Shown here one piece after another: positions 37,165 through 47,200 of a stretch of 64,000 nt of DNA (positions within the stretch are counted from its first letter, which is position 1; the number at the start of each line of letters is the position of its first letter). Origin of the DNA: Flavobacterium sp. (GTDB taxonomy: Bacteria > Bacteroidota > Bacteroidia > Flavobacteriales > Flavobacteriaceae); NCBI RefSeq assembly GCF_017744675.1, contig NZ_JAGIAV010000007.1:112018-176017 (forward strand), in the 5' to 3' direction. Made by a program: the position numbers and the translations under genes. The notes below the pieces were generated by a model. It saw only the letters and a program-made list of their open reading frames with translations. It did no database searches and was not told where the DNA came from.

Positions 37165-38175
37165 TTAAACTGATTCTCTAATTATTAAATTTCCTTTTTT
37201 GAGAATTTTTTCAATTTTATGGTCTTCAAAACTGGTCATCTGGCTCATTAGCAATTGTATGGACTTGACTGCTATATCTTCTATGGGCTGAGCTATAACC
37301 GATATTGTAGGTGTATGCAGTTTGAAGCTGTCGTGATCATCAAAGCTGATGACCGAAATGTCGTCTGGAATTTTATATTTTAAAGTTCTAAAAGCCTGAA
37401 GTCCTGCTAAACCAAGATAATTGGCTAAAAAAAGAACGGCGTCGATCTTATCATTTTCTCTAAAAAAATCTATAATTGCCTCTACTCTGCTTTGTTCGCT
37501 TGAATGATAATCTAAGTGCAGCGTATACTTTTCGTTATAAATTCCTTCTTCTTTCAATGCTTCTACATATCCTTTTTCTCTTAATTTCATCTGGATCATT
37601 CCAGTGCTATTATTGACCACCGCAATATTCTTTCGTCCTTTGCCAATTAAATATTTAGCGGCCGAGTAAGAACCTTCGTAATTATCCATTGCAACATGAC
37701 TTACTTTCTGATTGGCAAAATATCGGTCGATCAACACTACTGGCTTTTGCAATTTTAAAAGCTGGCCAATTGTTTTTTCGAGATTTCGGGTTGGCGTAAT
37801 AATGAATCCTTCAACATTTGCCTGCAAAAGACTTTGAACCAATTCTTCCGAACGATTATTGTCGTCGCCTGTACTACAATAAAAAACTCTATAATTAATA
37901 TTTTTTGCTTCGTCTTCGATTACTCTTGCCAAATCTGCAAAAAACTGATTGGATATATCTTCTACAATAAGTCCGATAGATCTTGTTTTTCCTGTTCGCA
38001 GACTGCTTGCAATCATACTTGGTTTGTACTGCAACTTTTGTGCAACATCCTGAACTTTTTTAATCACTGATGGACTAATAGCCATTTTTTCGCCTTTTCC
38101 GTTGATAACAAAAGACACAGTAGAAATAGAAACTTCTGCCTGTTTAGCAATATCTCTAATTGTAATCTTTTTCAT
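37165..38175 (-). CDS. LacI-family transcriptional regulator (PUL 2)
   Basis: A 336-residue LacI-family protein. The helix-turn-helix (ITIRDIAKQAEVSISTVSFVI) and hinge (YKPSMIASSLRTG) precede the sensor domain (SIGLIVEDISNQFF, PVVLIDRYFAN, ISVISFDDHDSFKLHTP). It lies immediately upstream of susC in the same direction. Two matching palindromes, one before susC and one before this gene, suggest it represses both PUL 2 and itself. The inducer is probably mannose or a manno-oligosaccharide. It is only distantly similar to the PUL 1 LacI, and its helix-turn-helix differs at recognition positions (SISTVSFVI against ATSTISRAL). Confidence 0.92.
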   Translation of the reverse strand: MKKITIRDIAKQAEVSISTVSFVINGKGEKMAISPSVIKKVQDVAQKLQYKPSMIASSLRTGKTRSIGLIVEDISNQFFADLARVIEDEAKNINYRVFYCSTGDDNNRSEELVQSLLQANVEGFIITPTRNLEKTIGQLLKLQKPVVLIDRYFANQKVSHVAMDNYEGSYSAAKYLIGKGRKNIAVVNNSTGMIQMKLREKGYVEALKEEGIYNEKYTLHLDYHSSEQSRVEAIIDFFRENDKIDAVLFLANYLGLAGLQAFRTLKYKIPDDISVISFDDHDSFKLHTPTISVIAQPIEDIAVKSIQLLMSQMTSFEDHKIEKILKKGNLIIRESV

Positions 38176-38557
38176 CAGACAAAAAATTTATAGTTGCATA
38201 TTTTAGTACATCACAAATATATGTAAGTGATGTTTACAAAAACGTTTTAGTAAATTTTTTTTTCAACAAATCGCTTTTTTATTCGCAAATAAAAACGAAA
38301 TATTCAGTAAATACAGGATTTTGATTAGTTATTGTCATTTTGACTTTTAATGTTTGTTTTATGATTTTCATAGAAATTTAATCGATTGCACAACTATTTG
38401 CTAGCCATTTTTTAGTGTTATTTTTTCGAAAAAAAACTCAAAAAAACCAAAATTGCTTAAAATCGTGTTTTTTAGAAAAAACGTCAACCAACTAAAAACA
38501 AGATGTCTCAAGTAAGAAAAAAAATCATTATTTTTAACTAACCTTCATTTTTGCATT
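38176..38557. other. Divergent intergenic region between LacI (PUL 2) and methyltransferase genes
   Basis: 382 AT-rich bases. A minus-strand TATATTTG box at 38221-38214 probably serves the LacI gene, with the operator 38236-38251 just upstream of it. The right half shows no confident element. Confidence 0.5.
38236..38251. promoter_or_regulatory. LacI-type operator upstream of the PUL 2 LacI gene
   Basis: ACAAAAACGTTTTAGT matches the site at 37105-37120 at 14 of 16 positions. It lies about 15 bases upstream of the TATATTTG box, consistent with autoregulation. Confidence 0.6.
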
Positions 38558-40162
38558 ATGACCGATAAATCACAACTCTTAAGTTCCATTTTCAGACATC
38601 TTGATGGCTTGGTTACTGCTCCTGTAGCAATCGCGCTTAAAAATAAATCTGTGCTAGAATTTATCTTAAACAAAAAGCAAATAGAATTATCTGAACTTAC
38701 AACTGCTTTTAATGCTAACGAGGGCTATCTAAATGTCGCTTTACGAGTTCTCGCTTCTCAGGGATTTTTAGAATATGTGATCGATAATAAAACACAGAAA
38801 ATTACAATTTCTGTAAATGAGAAAACGGAAACTGCTTTTTCGCTGTTTTATCTCTACGAAGATGTGGTCGAATTGCTTCAGTTATCGATACATTTTCATC
38901 CGCGTTTGTTTGAAGATACGCCGTTTGAAAAACTCAATGCTATTTTTGAAAAATATAAAAAAAGATACGGAATTGAACCTTCCAATGATCCTCTGACCAA
39001 TAGCATTCAAGAGCAAATTTTAAAACATATTGAAGGCTACCTCATCGGCCCCACTATTGTTCGACTGGCCATGAACGGAATGTTTCATAAGTATTTTATG
39101 GAAACTTCTTTCAGACCCGAAGAGTTTCATAAATCACCCGAAAACTTTAAAAAAATATTAGATTTTTTTGTGCATTTAGGCTGGTTTTTAGAAAAAAAAG
39201 GAAATTATCAATTCACCGAAGCAGGTTTGTTTTTTGCCAAAAGAGCCAGTGCTTATGGCGTTACGGTTTCTTATCTGCCCACATTTGCTAAAATTGAAGA
39301 ATTAATTTTTGGAAATCCAGATGCTTTACGAACTGCTGAAGGTGAAAACGAAATTCATGTCGATCGTGAAATGAATGTTTGGGGAAGCGGCGGTGCTCAC
39401 GATACTTATTTTAAAGTGGTTGACGAAATTTTGATCAAACTTTTTAATCTTCCGATTGAAGAACAGCCAAAAGGAATTCTAGATATGGGATGCGGAAATG
39501 GCGCTTTTCTGCAGCATATTTTTGAAGTAATCGACAGACAGACTTTACGCGGAAAAATGCTTGACGAATATCCGTTATTTTTAGTCGGTGCCGATTATAA
39601 TCAGACGGCTTTGAAAGTCACGAGAGCCAATCTTATCAATGCAGATATTTGGGCCAAAGTAATTTGGGGCGATATCGGACGTCCTGATTTGCTGGCAGAT
39701 GATCTGAAAGAAAATTATAATATTGATTTGAAAGATCTTCTGAATGTGAGAACTTTTCTAGACCATAATAGAATTTGGCAAGATCCGAAACATAGTAACG
39801 AAAATAGGGGGAGCACCTCAACAGGCGCATTTGCTTACAGAGGGAAAAGAATTAGCAATAATTTGGTTGAAGATAATCTTCTGGAACATTTACAAAAATG
39901 GTCGCCGTATGTGCGTAAATTTGGTCTGCTTCTGATTGAGCTTCATACCATAAATCCGAAACTTACAGCTAATAATTTAGGCAGAACTCCCGCAACAGCT
40001 TATGATGCTACTCATGGTTTTTCGGATCAGTATATTGTTGAAATTGATGTTTTTAATACCATTGCGGCCGAAGCAGGATTATTTCCAGATCAATCTATTT
40101 TTAAACGATTTCCCGATGCGGATACGGCAACAGTGAGTATTAATTTATTGAAAGGAAAATAG
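38558..40162 (+). CDS. Class I SAM-dependent methyltransferase, possibly AprA-related
   Basis: A 534-residue cytoplasmic protein without signal peptide. The N-terminal half (about 1-240) looks like two winged-helix-like segments, as in small-molecule methyltransferases (LSELTTAFNANEGYLNVALRVLASQGFLEY and LDFFVHLGWFLEKKGNYQFTEAG). The C-terminal half has the SAM motif ILDMGCGNGAFLQHI near 310 and LVGADYN. It resembles the AprA-type methyltransferase group known from natural-product assembly lines, but that placement is from memory of sequence style. It stands alone between PUL 2 and PUL 3 with no biosynthetic partner, so its substrate is unknown. Confidence 0.7.
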   Translation: MTDKSQLLSSIFRHLDGLVTAPVAIALKNKSVLEFILNKKQIELSELTTAFNANEGYLNVALRVLASQGFLEYVIDNKTQKITISVNEKTETAFSLFYLYEDVVELLQLSIHFHPRLFEDTPFEKLNAIFEKYKKRYGIEPSNDPLTNSIQEQILKHIEGYLIGPTIVRLAMNGMFHKYFMETSFRPEEFHKSPENFKKILDFFVHLGWFLEKKGNYQFTEAGLFFAKRASAYGVTVSYLPTFAKIEELIFGNPDALRTAEGENEIHVDREMNVWGSGGAHDTYFKVVDEILIKLFNLPIEEQPKGILDMGCGNGAFLQHIFEVIDRQTLRGKMLDEYPLFLVGADYNQTALKVTRANLINADIWAKVIWGDIGRPDLLADDLKENYNIDLKDLLNVRTFLDHNRIWQDPKHSNENRGSTSTGAFAYRGKRISNNLVEDNLLEHLQKWSPYVRKFGLLLIELHTINPKLTANNLGRTPATAYDATHGFSDQYIVEIDVFNTIAAEAGLFPDQSIFKRFPDADTATVSINLLKGK

Positions 40163-40186
40163 ATAAGCTTAATCTCTCTTTGTGTT

Positions 40187-40541
40187 CCCAAGGTTAAAAC
40201 CTTGGGCTATGTTTGAATAAGGTTATCTACAAAAATTAATGTATTGTAAATATATTTCGTCCCCACGAGACCTACCCATATTTCGTCCCGCTGGGACTTT
40301 TTCAAAACATTTTCAAGCTCTGGAAGAGCGAAATATTTATAGCTGAAAAATTCAAAACACAAATCAAAAGCTCCAGCGAGCGATATATTTCGCCCCTATG
40401 GGGCTATTTCTTTATACCTTAAATATATTTTCTACCTATATTTTGCCCCTACGGGGCTTTTGTAGAAACATTTTCAAGCTCTGAAAGAGCGAAATATTTA
40501 TAGAAAAAATTCGAAACATCAATCCAAAGCTCCAGCGGAGC
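40187..40541. repeat. Array of eight REP-like palindromes with a tandem duplication
   Basis: Short GC-rich hairpins lie at 40187-40206 (CCCAAGGTT/AACCTTGGG), 40285-40297 (GTCCCgctGGGAC), 40317-40329, 40370-40381, 40392-40404 (GCCCCtatGGGGC), 40445-40457 (GCCCCtacGGGGC), 40478-40490 and 40529-40541 (GCTCCagcGGAGC). The blocks 40304-40382 and 40465-40542 are diverged copies offset by about 160 bases. Such elements are common between genes in Flavobacterium and resemble REP sequences mobilised by TnpA-REP transposases. Confidence 0.75.
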
Positions 40542-40562
40542 GACACATCTTAGATAAAAACC

Positions 40563-40597
40563 AAAAAAGGAGCTGTCTTTCCAGACGCTCCTTTTGA
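40563..40597. terminator. Bidirectional terminator between methyltransferase and phosphatase genes
   Basis: AAAAGGAGC-t-GTCT pairs with AGAC-GCTCCTTTT around a short loop, with A and T tracts on both sides. It serves the convergent genes ending at 40162 and 40619. Confidence 0.8.
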
Positions 40598-40618
40598 ATT
40601 CTATCATTTGAAAAGAAA

Positions 40619-42436
40619 TTATTTCCCTCCAATCAACTCCATAATCTTGTCATAAATTGCTGTATTCTGGTAAACTCCCATGAATTTTTCAGAACCTGGA
40701 CCGTAAGCAAAAACTGGAACCGGAATTGCCGTATGATCGTTGGTGCTGAAACTTCCGTGAACGTAGCCTTTTTCGATACTTCCATCGATAAGAGATAATC
40801 CGCCCGTTTCGTGATCGGCGGTTACGATTAACAACGTCTCTGGATTTTTATCTACAAATTCCATTGCTTGACCAACCAATTTGTCAAAATCAAGCATTTC
40901 TCTCACCACATATTCTACGTTGTTTTGGTGTCCGCCGTAATCAATTTGAGCACCTTCCGCCATAATAAAAAACGGACTTTTTGTTTTTGAAAAAGTAGTT
41001 GTCGATTTCGCTAAAGATTTGGTTAAAAAATCCCCTCGGCCATTTTTCATAGAAACCACCGCAGCATCTTCTAAAACTACAAATTTGCTGTTTTTAATGG
41101 TATCTAAACTCGAGAATTTATCTGAGAAAGTATATCCTTTTTCAATTAAGGTTTTAGACAAATCTTTACCATCTTTTCTAGCAATAAATTCTTTTTGTCC
41201 TCCTCCAATTAAAATATCGGATGGACTCGAAAGGAAATCATTCGCAATTGGTTCGCTTAAACTTCTTTCTGGCTGATGCGCATAAAACGCCGCTGGAGTT
41301 GCATCGGTAATATTTCCAGCAGAAATAATCGCTGTTTTATAGTTTTTCTTTGCCAATTGTTCTGCAATGGTCTCAAGCGGTTTTCCTTTTTCGTCAACAC
41401 TTATAAAACGATTACTGGTTTTATGTCCTGTTGCCATAGCCGTTGCTCCTGCCGCAGAATCTGTAATATAACTGTCTGAAGATTTTGTGATCGATAGTCC
41501 TTGAGTTGGAATATTAAACAAACTCAGCTGCCCTTTGTTTGCCGTATAACCAGAATAGATTTGCGTTAATCCCATTCCGTCTCCAATTAAGAGAATAACA
41601 TTTTTCGGGCGTTTATTCTTGAAACCATTTTTAGGCGCATAAGCTTGATGAAATTCCGTATTCTGATAAAATGTGGTTTTGATATTATTGATAAATTGAG
41701 TTAACTCAGCCACTTTATCTGTTCCAATAAAATCAACTTTTAAATTCATCAAAGTCATGTACGTATTCACGTTGTCTTGCGTAGCCCAGAATCTTACTTT
41801 TTTGTTTTGATCGTGGACTTTTTTGATAATGGCTTGGATTTTTTCTACATCTGGCTGCGTCAAAACGCCTTTTCCATTCCAAACTGTGATTTCATGCAGA
41901 TCTTCACTGATCATTTCAACTTTCGCCAATTGCTCTGGAGTATAGTTTTCATTTGGCCTTCCATCAAAATAAATAAAATCTGGATATGTTGCCCAAAGCG
42001 AAGGCAAAGGTCTGTTTCCAGAAATAACCACTTTGATGTTTTTATTCGAAATGATATCTGGAAAAGTCTTTAATTGTTGGGTGATTGCTTTCAAAGTCGA
42101 ATCGGCATCTGACTTAATATCAATCATTAAAATCAAAGGTTTGTTGCTCGGATACGCTTTTCCTTCCAACGTTTTTAATTTGTTAGAAAGCGGTTCTAAA
42201 TACATGCTTTTAAGCGTATTGTGAGAAGCAATTCCTTTAGAAGTATGTGCCACAAACAATTCGTTATTCACTAAAAAAACATCGGCTTCTATAACGCCTG
42301 TTTCGTTAGAATAAGCCCCGTAAAATGGCAATTTACTTTCGTAATCGTTGTGGGAATGAATGTTAGACGAAGTGTATTCTTGCGCTTGAGCAAACAAGCA
42401 AAATTGAAGGCAAAAAAGGGTGATTATTTTTTTCAT
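40619..42436 (-). CDS. Phosphodiesterase (PI-PLC/GDPD-like)-alkaline phosphatase fusion
   Basis: A 605-residue secreted protein (signal ending LFAQAQ) made of two enzymes. Residues about 22-255 are a PI-PLC/GDPD-like TIM barrel: HSHNDYE with the first catalytic His, EADVF with metal-binding acids, and FVAHTS with the second His. Residues about 275-605 are an alkaline phosphatase: LLIGDGMG, DSAAGATAMATGH with the nucleophile Ser near 326, and TADHETGG metal ligands. The first domain would open a phosphodiester and the second remove the resulting monoester phosphate, freeing phosphate and an alcohol or sugar. It lies 248 bases downstream of a SusD gene in the same direction, so it may process the substrate imported by PUL 3. 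Confidence 0.88.
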   Translation of the reverse strand: MKKIITLFCLQFCLFAQAQEYTSSNIHSHNDYESKLPFYGAYSNETGVIEADVFLVNNELFVAHTSKGIASHNTLKSMYLEPLSNKLKTLEGKAYPSNKPLILMIDIKSDADSTLKAITQQLKTFPDIISNKNIKVVISGNRPLPSLWATYPDFIYFDGRPNENYTPEQLAKVEMISEDLHEITVWNGKGVLTQPDVEKIQAIIKKVHDQNKKVRFWATQDNVNTYMTLMNLKVDFIGTDKVAELTQFINNIKTTFYQNTEFHQAYAPKNGFKNKRPKNVILLIGDGMGLTQIYSGYTANKGQLSLFNIPTQGLSITKSSDSYITDSAAGATAMATGHKTSNRFISVDEKGKPLETIAEQLAKKNYKTAIISAGNITDATPAAFYAHQPERSLSEPIANDFLSSPSDILIGGGQKEFIARKDGKDLSKTLIEKGYTFSDKFSSLDTIKNSKFVVLEDAAVVSMKNGRGDFLTKSLAKSTTTFSKTKSPFFIMAEGAQIDYGGHQNNVEYVVREMLDFDKLVGQAMEFVDKNPETLLIVTADHETGGLSLIDGSIEKGYVHGSFSTNDHTAIPVPVFAYGPGSEKFMGVYQNTAIYDKIMELIGGK

Positions 42437-42507
42437 CGAAAATGATTTTTATTCTTTTAAAGCTGTAGGTAACTTTATGAGAAATGGGTTTTGCTATTCT
42501 TGTTTTA

Positions 42508-42570
42508 AACACATAGAAACATAGCTTTTCTTTATGTGTAAAGGCGTTTCACTTATTTAAATGCACATAG
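42508..42570. repeat. Second copy of the 8.7-kb repeat element (partial)
   Basis: AACACATAGAAACATAG followed by AAAGGCGTTTCACT and ending CACATAG. It matches the left half of the element at 8714-8847; the right half is not present here. Confidence 0.5.
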
Positions 42571-42581
42571 TAAAAGTAGTC

Positions 42582-42610
42582 TTGTCATTCTTCGTTCCTC
42601 GGAATGACAA
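42582..42610. repeat. REP-like hairpin (TTGTCATTC type)
   Basis: TTGTCATTC pairs with GAATGACAA around TTCGTTCCTCG. The GTCATTCCGAGGAACGA wording is a familiar dispersed repeat in Flavobacterium genomes. A T-run follows on the plus strand, but no plus-strand gene lies upstream. Confidence 0.5.
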
Positions 42611-42623
42611 TTTTTTTTTACAA

Positions 42624-42649
42624 CTGCAGTCTCCTGACCAAGACTGCAG
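42624..42649. terminator. Hairpin downstream of susD (PUL 3)
   Basis: CTGCAGTCT pairs perfectly with AGACTGCAG around an 8-base loop, 36 bases beyond the susD stop. It has no T-tract on the minus strand, so it may stabilise or attenuate the susD message rather than end it. Confidence 0.45.
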
Positions 42650-42684
42650 CGTAAAAAACTATAAAAACACAACAAAATTATTTA

Positions 42685-44220
42685 TTACCAGCCTTGGTTT
42701 TGAGTCAAAGCTCCTTTGCTCACTGCGATTTCATCTGGCGGTATTGGCCAAACGTGGTGAATCGCAGGATTAAAATTACGAGCAGGATAAATTACGCTTC
42801 CGTTATAATGGTGCAATGGTTTTGCATAAGCTTCTTTTGCATCTCCCCAACGCACTAAGTCAAAATGACGATCTGTCCACTCCCCTGCCAATTCGCATCT
42901 TCTTTCTCTTTTCAAATCGACCATTGTTGCGCCAGAAATATCGGCAAGACCTGCGCGATGGCGAATCATATTGATTTCTGTATCTGCATTTTGACCTTTC
43001 ATTAATTTTGCTTCCGCTAACATCAAAATGACATCTGCATAACGCAAAAGAGGCACATTTAAAGCTGTTGAAGGTTTGTCTCCATTCGCATTTACGTAAC
43101 GAATATCTACTCCGCCCGAAGTTGTTTTTGGATAACTAAAAGGTTCCATGTATTTTTTAAACTGATAACCAGTTCTGTTACTTGAACTCACGACATGACT
43201 TCCTTCATTGAATGTTACTGTTTCTCCGAAATAAACAAATTTGTCTCCTTTTTGTAAAATCGTAGCACTACGTCTTTTATCGTTTGGATCATACGCATCG
43301 AATAATTCTTTTGTTGGATAAAAATTTCCCCAACCGTTGTAAACTCCCCAACCTTTATCTTCTAAGCAAACTCCAGGAAAAATCGAACCTAAAGAAGTAT
43401 TTTCTGCACTTGAAGTTACCGACCAAATATATTCTGAAGACCAGTTATTGCTGATTTTAAATACATCTTCAAAATTGTCTAATAATTTATGTTTTCCACT
43501 AGCCACAATCATATTGGCATATTTGATAGCATTGTCCCAATCTTTAGCATACAAATAGGTACGAACCAAATAAGCCCATGCTGCAGTTTTATGAGCGCGC
43601 CCATAATTGTCTGGTGTAAGCTGATCGAAATAAGGCAATAAATCGGCTGCTTTGATTAAATCGGCTGCAATGTAAACGTAATTTTCTGCTACATTTTTAG
43701 CGCGAGGCACATACACATTGGTTGGATTTTGTCTGTCTTGAATCGGAATACCAGCGCGATCGTCTCCATAATGGTAAGCCAATTCTAAATGCATTACGGC
43801 ATGATTAAAATAAGCTTCTCCCAACATTCCGTTTTTTGTTTTTTCATCTAAAGAAATATTAGGAATGTTACGAATCACGTCATTACAGCGTTTCATAATT
43901 TCGTAGTGAATTCTCCAAATATCTTTTGTATCCGATTCTGATCCGTCTACTATAAAATTTTTGATTCTTTCTGCATTTTGTCTTGGTTTTGTTCCAATAT
44001 CATCGCTGGCATTATTTAGCCAAAAGAAACCACGACCGTACATATTATCATCAGAATACAAAGCATAGATTGCATTTACTCCTGCTTTTGCATCTGCTGG
44101 TGTTTTCCAGAAATTTCCGCTAGAAGGAGCTCCTTGCGGCACAACATCAAGTTCGCTTTCGCAAGCCGAAGCACTTATCAAAAGCACAAAACTCAATAAT
44201 AAAAGACTTAATTTTTTCAT
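42685..44220 (-). CDS. SusD/RagB-family outer-membrane lipoprotein (PUL 3)
   Basis: A 511-residue SusD-like lipoprotein (signal ending SASAC, Cys20; mature start ESELDVVPQGAPSSGNFW). Typical blocks are INAIYALYSDDN-like near the N-terminus, AYFNHAVMHLELAYHYGD, and the C-terminal LKRERRCELAGEWTDRHFDLVRWGDAKE with HHVWPIPPDEIAVS. It would bind the ligand at the surface for the SusC partner 19 bases upstream. No glycoside hydrolase gene follows; the next gene is the phosphodiesterase-phosphatase fusion, so the ligand may carry phosphate. Confidence 0.94.
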   Translation of the reverse strand: MKKLSLLLLSFVLLISASACESELDVVPQGAPSSGNFWKTPADAKAGVNAIYALYSDDNMYGRGFFWLNNASDDIGTKPRQNAERIKNFIVDGSESDTKDIWRIHYEIMKRCNDVIRNIPNISLDEKTKNGMLGEAYFNHAVMHLELAYHYGDDRAGIPIQDRQNPTNVYVPRAKNVAENYVYIAADLIKAADLLPYFDQLTPDNYGRAHKTAAWAYLVRTYLYAKDWDNAIKYANMIVASGKHKLLDNFEDVFKISNNWSSEYIWSVTSSAENTSLGSIFPGVCLEDKGWGVYNGWGNFYPTKELFDAYDPNDKRRSATILQKGDKFVYFGETVTFNEGSHVVSSSNRTGYQFKKYMEPFSYPKTTSGGVDIRYVNANGDKPSTALNVPLLRYADVILMLAEAKLMKGQNADTEINMIRHRAGLADISGATMVDLKRERRCELAGEWTDRHFDLVRWGDAKEAYAKPLHHYNGSVIYPARNFNPAIHHVWPIPPDEIAVSKGALTQNQGW

Positions 44221-44239
44221 TTTAATTGTTTTTTATTTT

Positions 44240-47200
44240 TTAAAAAGTTGCGTTAACACCTGTCATGTAAATACGAGAAAGCGGATAACGACCTAAATCC
44301 ATTCCGAAACTTTTAAGTCCAACTTCAGGATCCATTCCAGAATATTTCGTGATTGTAAATAAGTTTTGTCCAGAAATAAAAAATCTCAATTTCGCTTTTC
44401 CGTTCAACCAACTTTCTTTAATCGTATAACCAAGCGAAACGTTTTTCAATCTTAAGAAAGAAGCATCTTCAATATATAAATCAGAAATACGCCCGAAGTT
44501 GTTATTGTTGTCTGTTGCTGAAAGAATGGGAACATTGGTGTTGGTATTGGTTGGCGACCAAGCATCTTTAGAATCTGCCAATAAGTTATAACCCGGGAAA
44601 GAAGCATTTAATCCTGTATATTTTACGGCATTGAAAACGCTATTTCCTGCAGCTCCCGTGAAGAAAATGTTCATATCAAATCCTTTGTACTTAAAGTTTG
44701 CATTTAAACTATAGGTCGTTTTTGGAAACGGACTTCCTAAAACAACTCTATCGCTGTTGTTGATTACGCCATCTCCGTTTTCATCTTTAAATTTAATATC
44801 TCCCGCAACAGCATTTGGCTGATACATCACTCCATTTTTGTTTACATATGCTTTCACCTCATCATTGCTTTGAAATAATCCGTCAGTAGCATATCCGTAG
44901 AAAGCTCCAACTGGGCTTCCTACTTGGTAAATATTCGCTAAAGGCAAACTACGAACTCGGCTCAAACCTAGAGGTTCTAAGGAATTTAAATCGTCTTTAA
45001 TAGAAACAATTCTATTGCTTAAGAATCCAGCATTTGCCGTAACATCAAATTTAAATTCTCCACGTGTTTTTTGATACGTCAAACTCACCTCGATTCCTTT
45101 ATTTTCAACATCACCAGAGTTAACGATTCTTCCTTGCGGCGTTCCAGAAACTCCAGGCAATTGGTCACGTACCAACATGTCTTTGTTTTTCTTTACATAA
45201 GCATCAACAGATCCTACCAAAGTATTATTTAGCATGGTAAAATCTAAACCGATATTGGTTTGCTCAGAACTTTCCCATTTTAAATTCGGGTTTGATAATT
45301 CGCTTTCTGCATAACCATAATTGATGGACGGAACTGCTCCAATTAAAGCCTGGGTTTGTACCAAAGGCACACTAAATTGGTATGGTCCAAGGTTTCCTAA
45401 GTTTCCAATTTGTCCCCAGCTTGCGCGAAGTTTTAAGTTGCTAATGATTGGCTCGATGCCTTTCATGAAATTTTCTTCAGAAATTAACCAACCTGCAGAA
45501 ACAGAAGGATATACTTTCCAGCGGTTATTTTCTAATAATTTTGAAGTTCCGTCACGACGAACAATTCCTGATATTAAATATTTCTGATTGAAATCGTAAT
45601 TGATTCTTCCCACATAAGAAGAAATAATTTCATCTGATCTTCCTGCTGCGGTCTGCTGAATTAATTTTGCATTCAACAAATAACGCTGCGATGGATCTTC
45701 GTTGTCAAAACCAGTTCCTTCAATGGTGTAAAAATCTCTTTTGGTTTCTTGATACGTGTATCCTGCTAAAGCTTTTAAATTGTGCTTTCCGAATGATTTC
45801 TCATAAGAAATAGTCTGCTCGCTCAATAAATCTGTAGTCGTTATGTTTTTCAACGTCAATCTGTTGAAATCGAAAATCTTTCCTGGTTCCGTAACTTTTA
45901 CTGTAAAGTCTGTTGCATTATCTTGAATTCTCGTGTAACCCCAGTTTGATTTTACTTTTAAACCTGGAACAATTTCCCATTCTGCATAAGGATTGATCAA
46001 AATAGTAGAAATTGGATTCTTATTGTCTAATCTTTTTAAATACGCTACAGGATTGATAACGTCTCCATAAGAACCAACATATTTTTCTGGAACACCACCA
46101 AATTGGCCAGAACCATCTTCTCTGTAAATCGTTGCGTTTGGCGGATATAAAATCGCTGCTTGAATTGCTCCTGTGTACGAACTTGCTGTATTAGCCGTTT
46201 GACCATCGGTTAAGGAGTACGAAATATTTTCTCCGATGGTGAAATTATCAGCCAATTTGAAAGATGAATTGGCTCTTACGGTGTAACGTTCGCCATACGT
46301 ATTCAGCAAAATACCTTCGTTTTTTCTATAACTTCCAGAAAGAAAGAAATTTGATTTTTCTGTTTTTCCGTTTACCGAAAGAGATAAATCTTGAATTTCT
46401 CCTGTACGGAAAATTTCGTCCATCCAGTTGGTTTTTGTTGTTCTTGCTGTTGGTTCAAAAGCAGGATCAAAAGCAGGAATTCTTGGCAAACCAGCATTAT
46501 CCCTTGATAAATTCATTGCATCGGCATATTCTGCCGCATTTAAAACTTCTAATTTTTTAGCTACATTCTGAAAACCACCTTGGTAATTTACATTGACATT
46601 AATTTTATCTGAAACCCCTTTTTTGGAAGTGATTAAAATTACTCCGCCAGAAGCTCTCGCACCGTAAATTGCTGCCGAAGCCGCATCTTTTAAAACGTTT
46701 ATCGAAGCAATATCATTTGGATTAATTGTATTTAAAGAACCGCTGTAAATAATTCCGTCCAAAACAATTAAAGGTGTTTCAGCATTCAAAGACCCAATAC
46801 CACGAATGTTGATTGTTGGCGAAGCCGTTGGGTCACCACCATCGTTTATTACGGTAACTCCGGCAACAGTTCCTTGCAATAATTCAGCAGCATTGTTGTA
46901 CGTTCTGCTTGAAGTTTCTTTCATAGAAACAGAACCAACAGCTCCTAAAACTTCATTTTTTTTCACGCTTCCGTAACCCATTACTACCACTTCTTGAAGC
47001 TGTTTTACATCGGCAGCTAATTTTACTGTAATGTTTTGCGAACTAGTAACTTTCACCTCTTGCGTAACATAACCTACGTAAGAAAAAATAAGCGTCGCTT
47101 CTGAAGCGTTTACTTCCAGTTTAAATGTTCCGTCAAAATCTGTGGCTGTGGCTGCATCAGAAAATTTATCTTTAATCCCGACACCTGGCAAAGGCATATT

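Larger units (their letters stand above)
40163..40618. other. Intergenic region with palindrome cluster
   Basis: 456 bases between convergent genes, almost filled by short palindromes (40187-40541) and closed by a terminator at 40563-40597. No coding sequence. Confidence 0.8.

Noticed and set aside
38379..38388. TAATCGATTG as a sixth PUL 1 LacI operator
   Set aside because: One mismatch in the core, no flanking symmetry and far from PUL 1; AATCGATT is easy to get by chance in AT-rich DNA.
40304..40542. CRISPR array
   Set aside because: Only two long diverged copies made of different palindromes; no regular short repeats, spacers or cas genes.
42582..42619. Plus-strand terminator
   Set aside because: It has a stem and a T-run, but no plus-strand gene lies upstream; a dispersed REP-like repeat explains it better.
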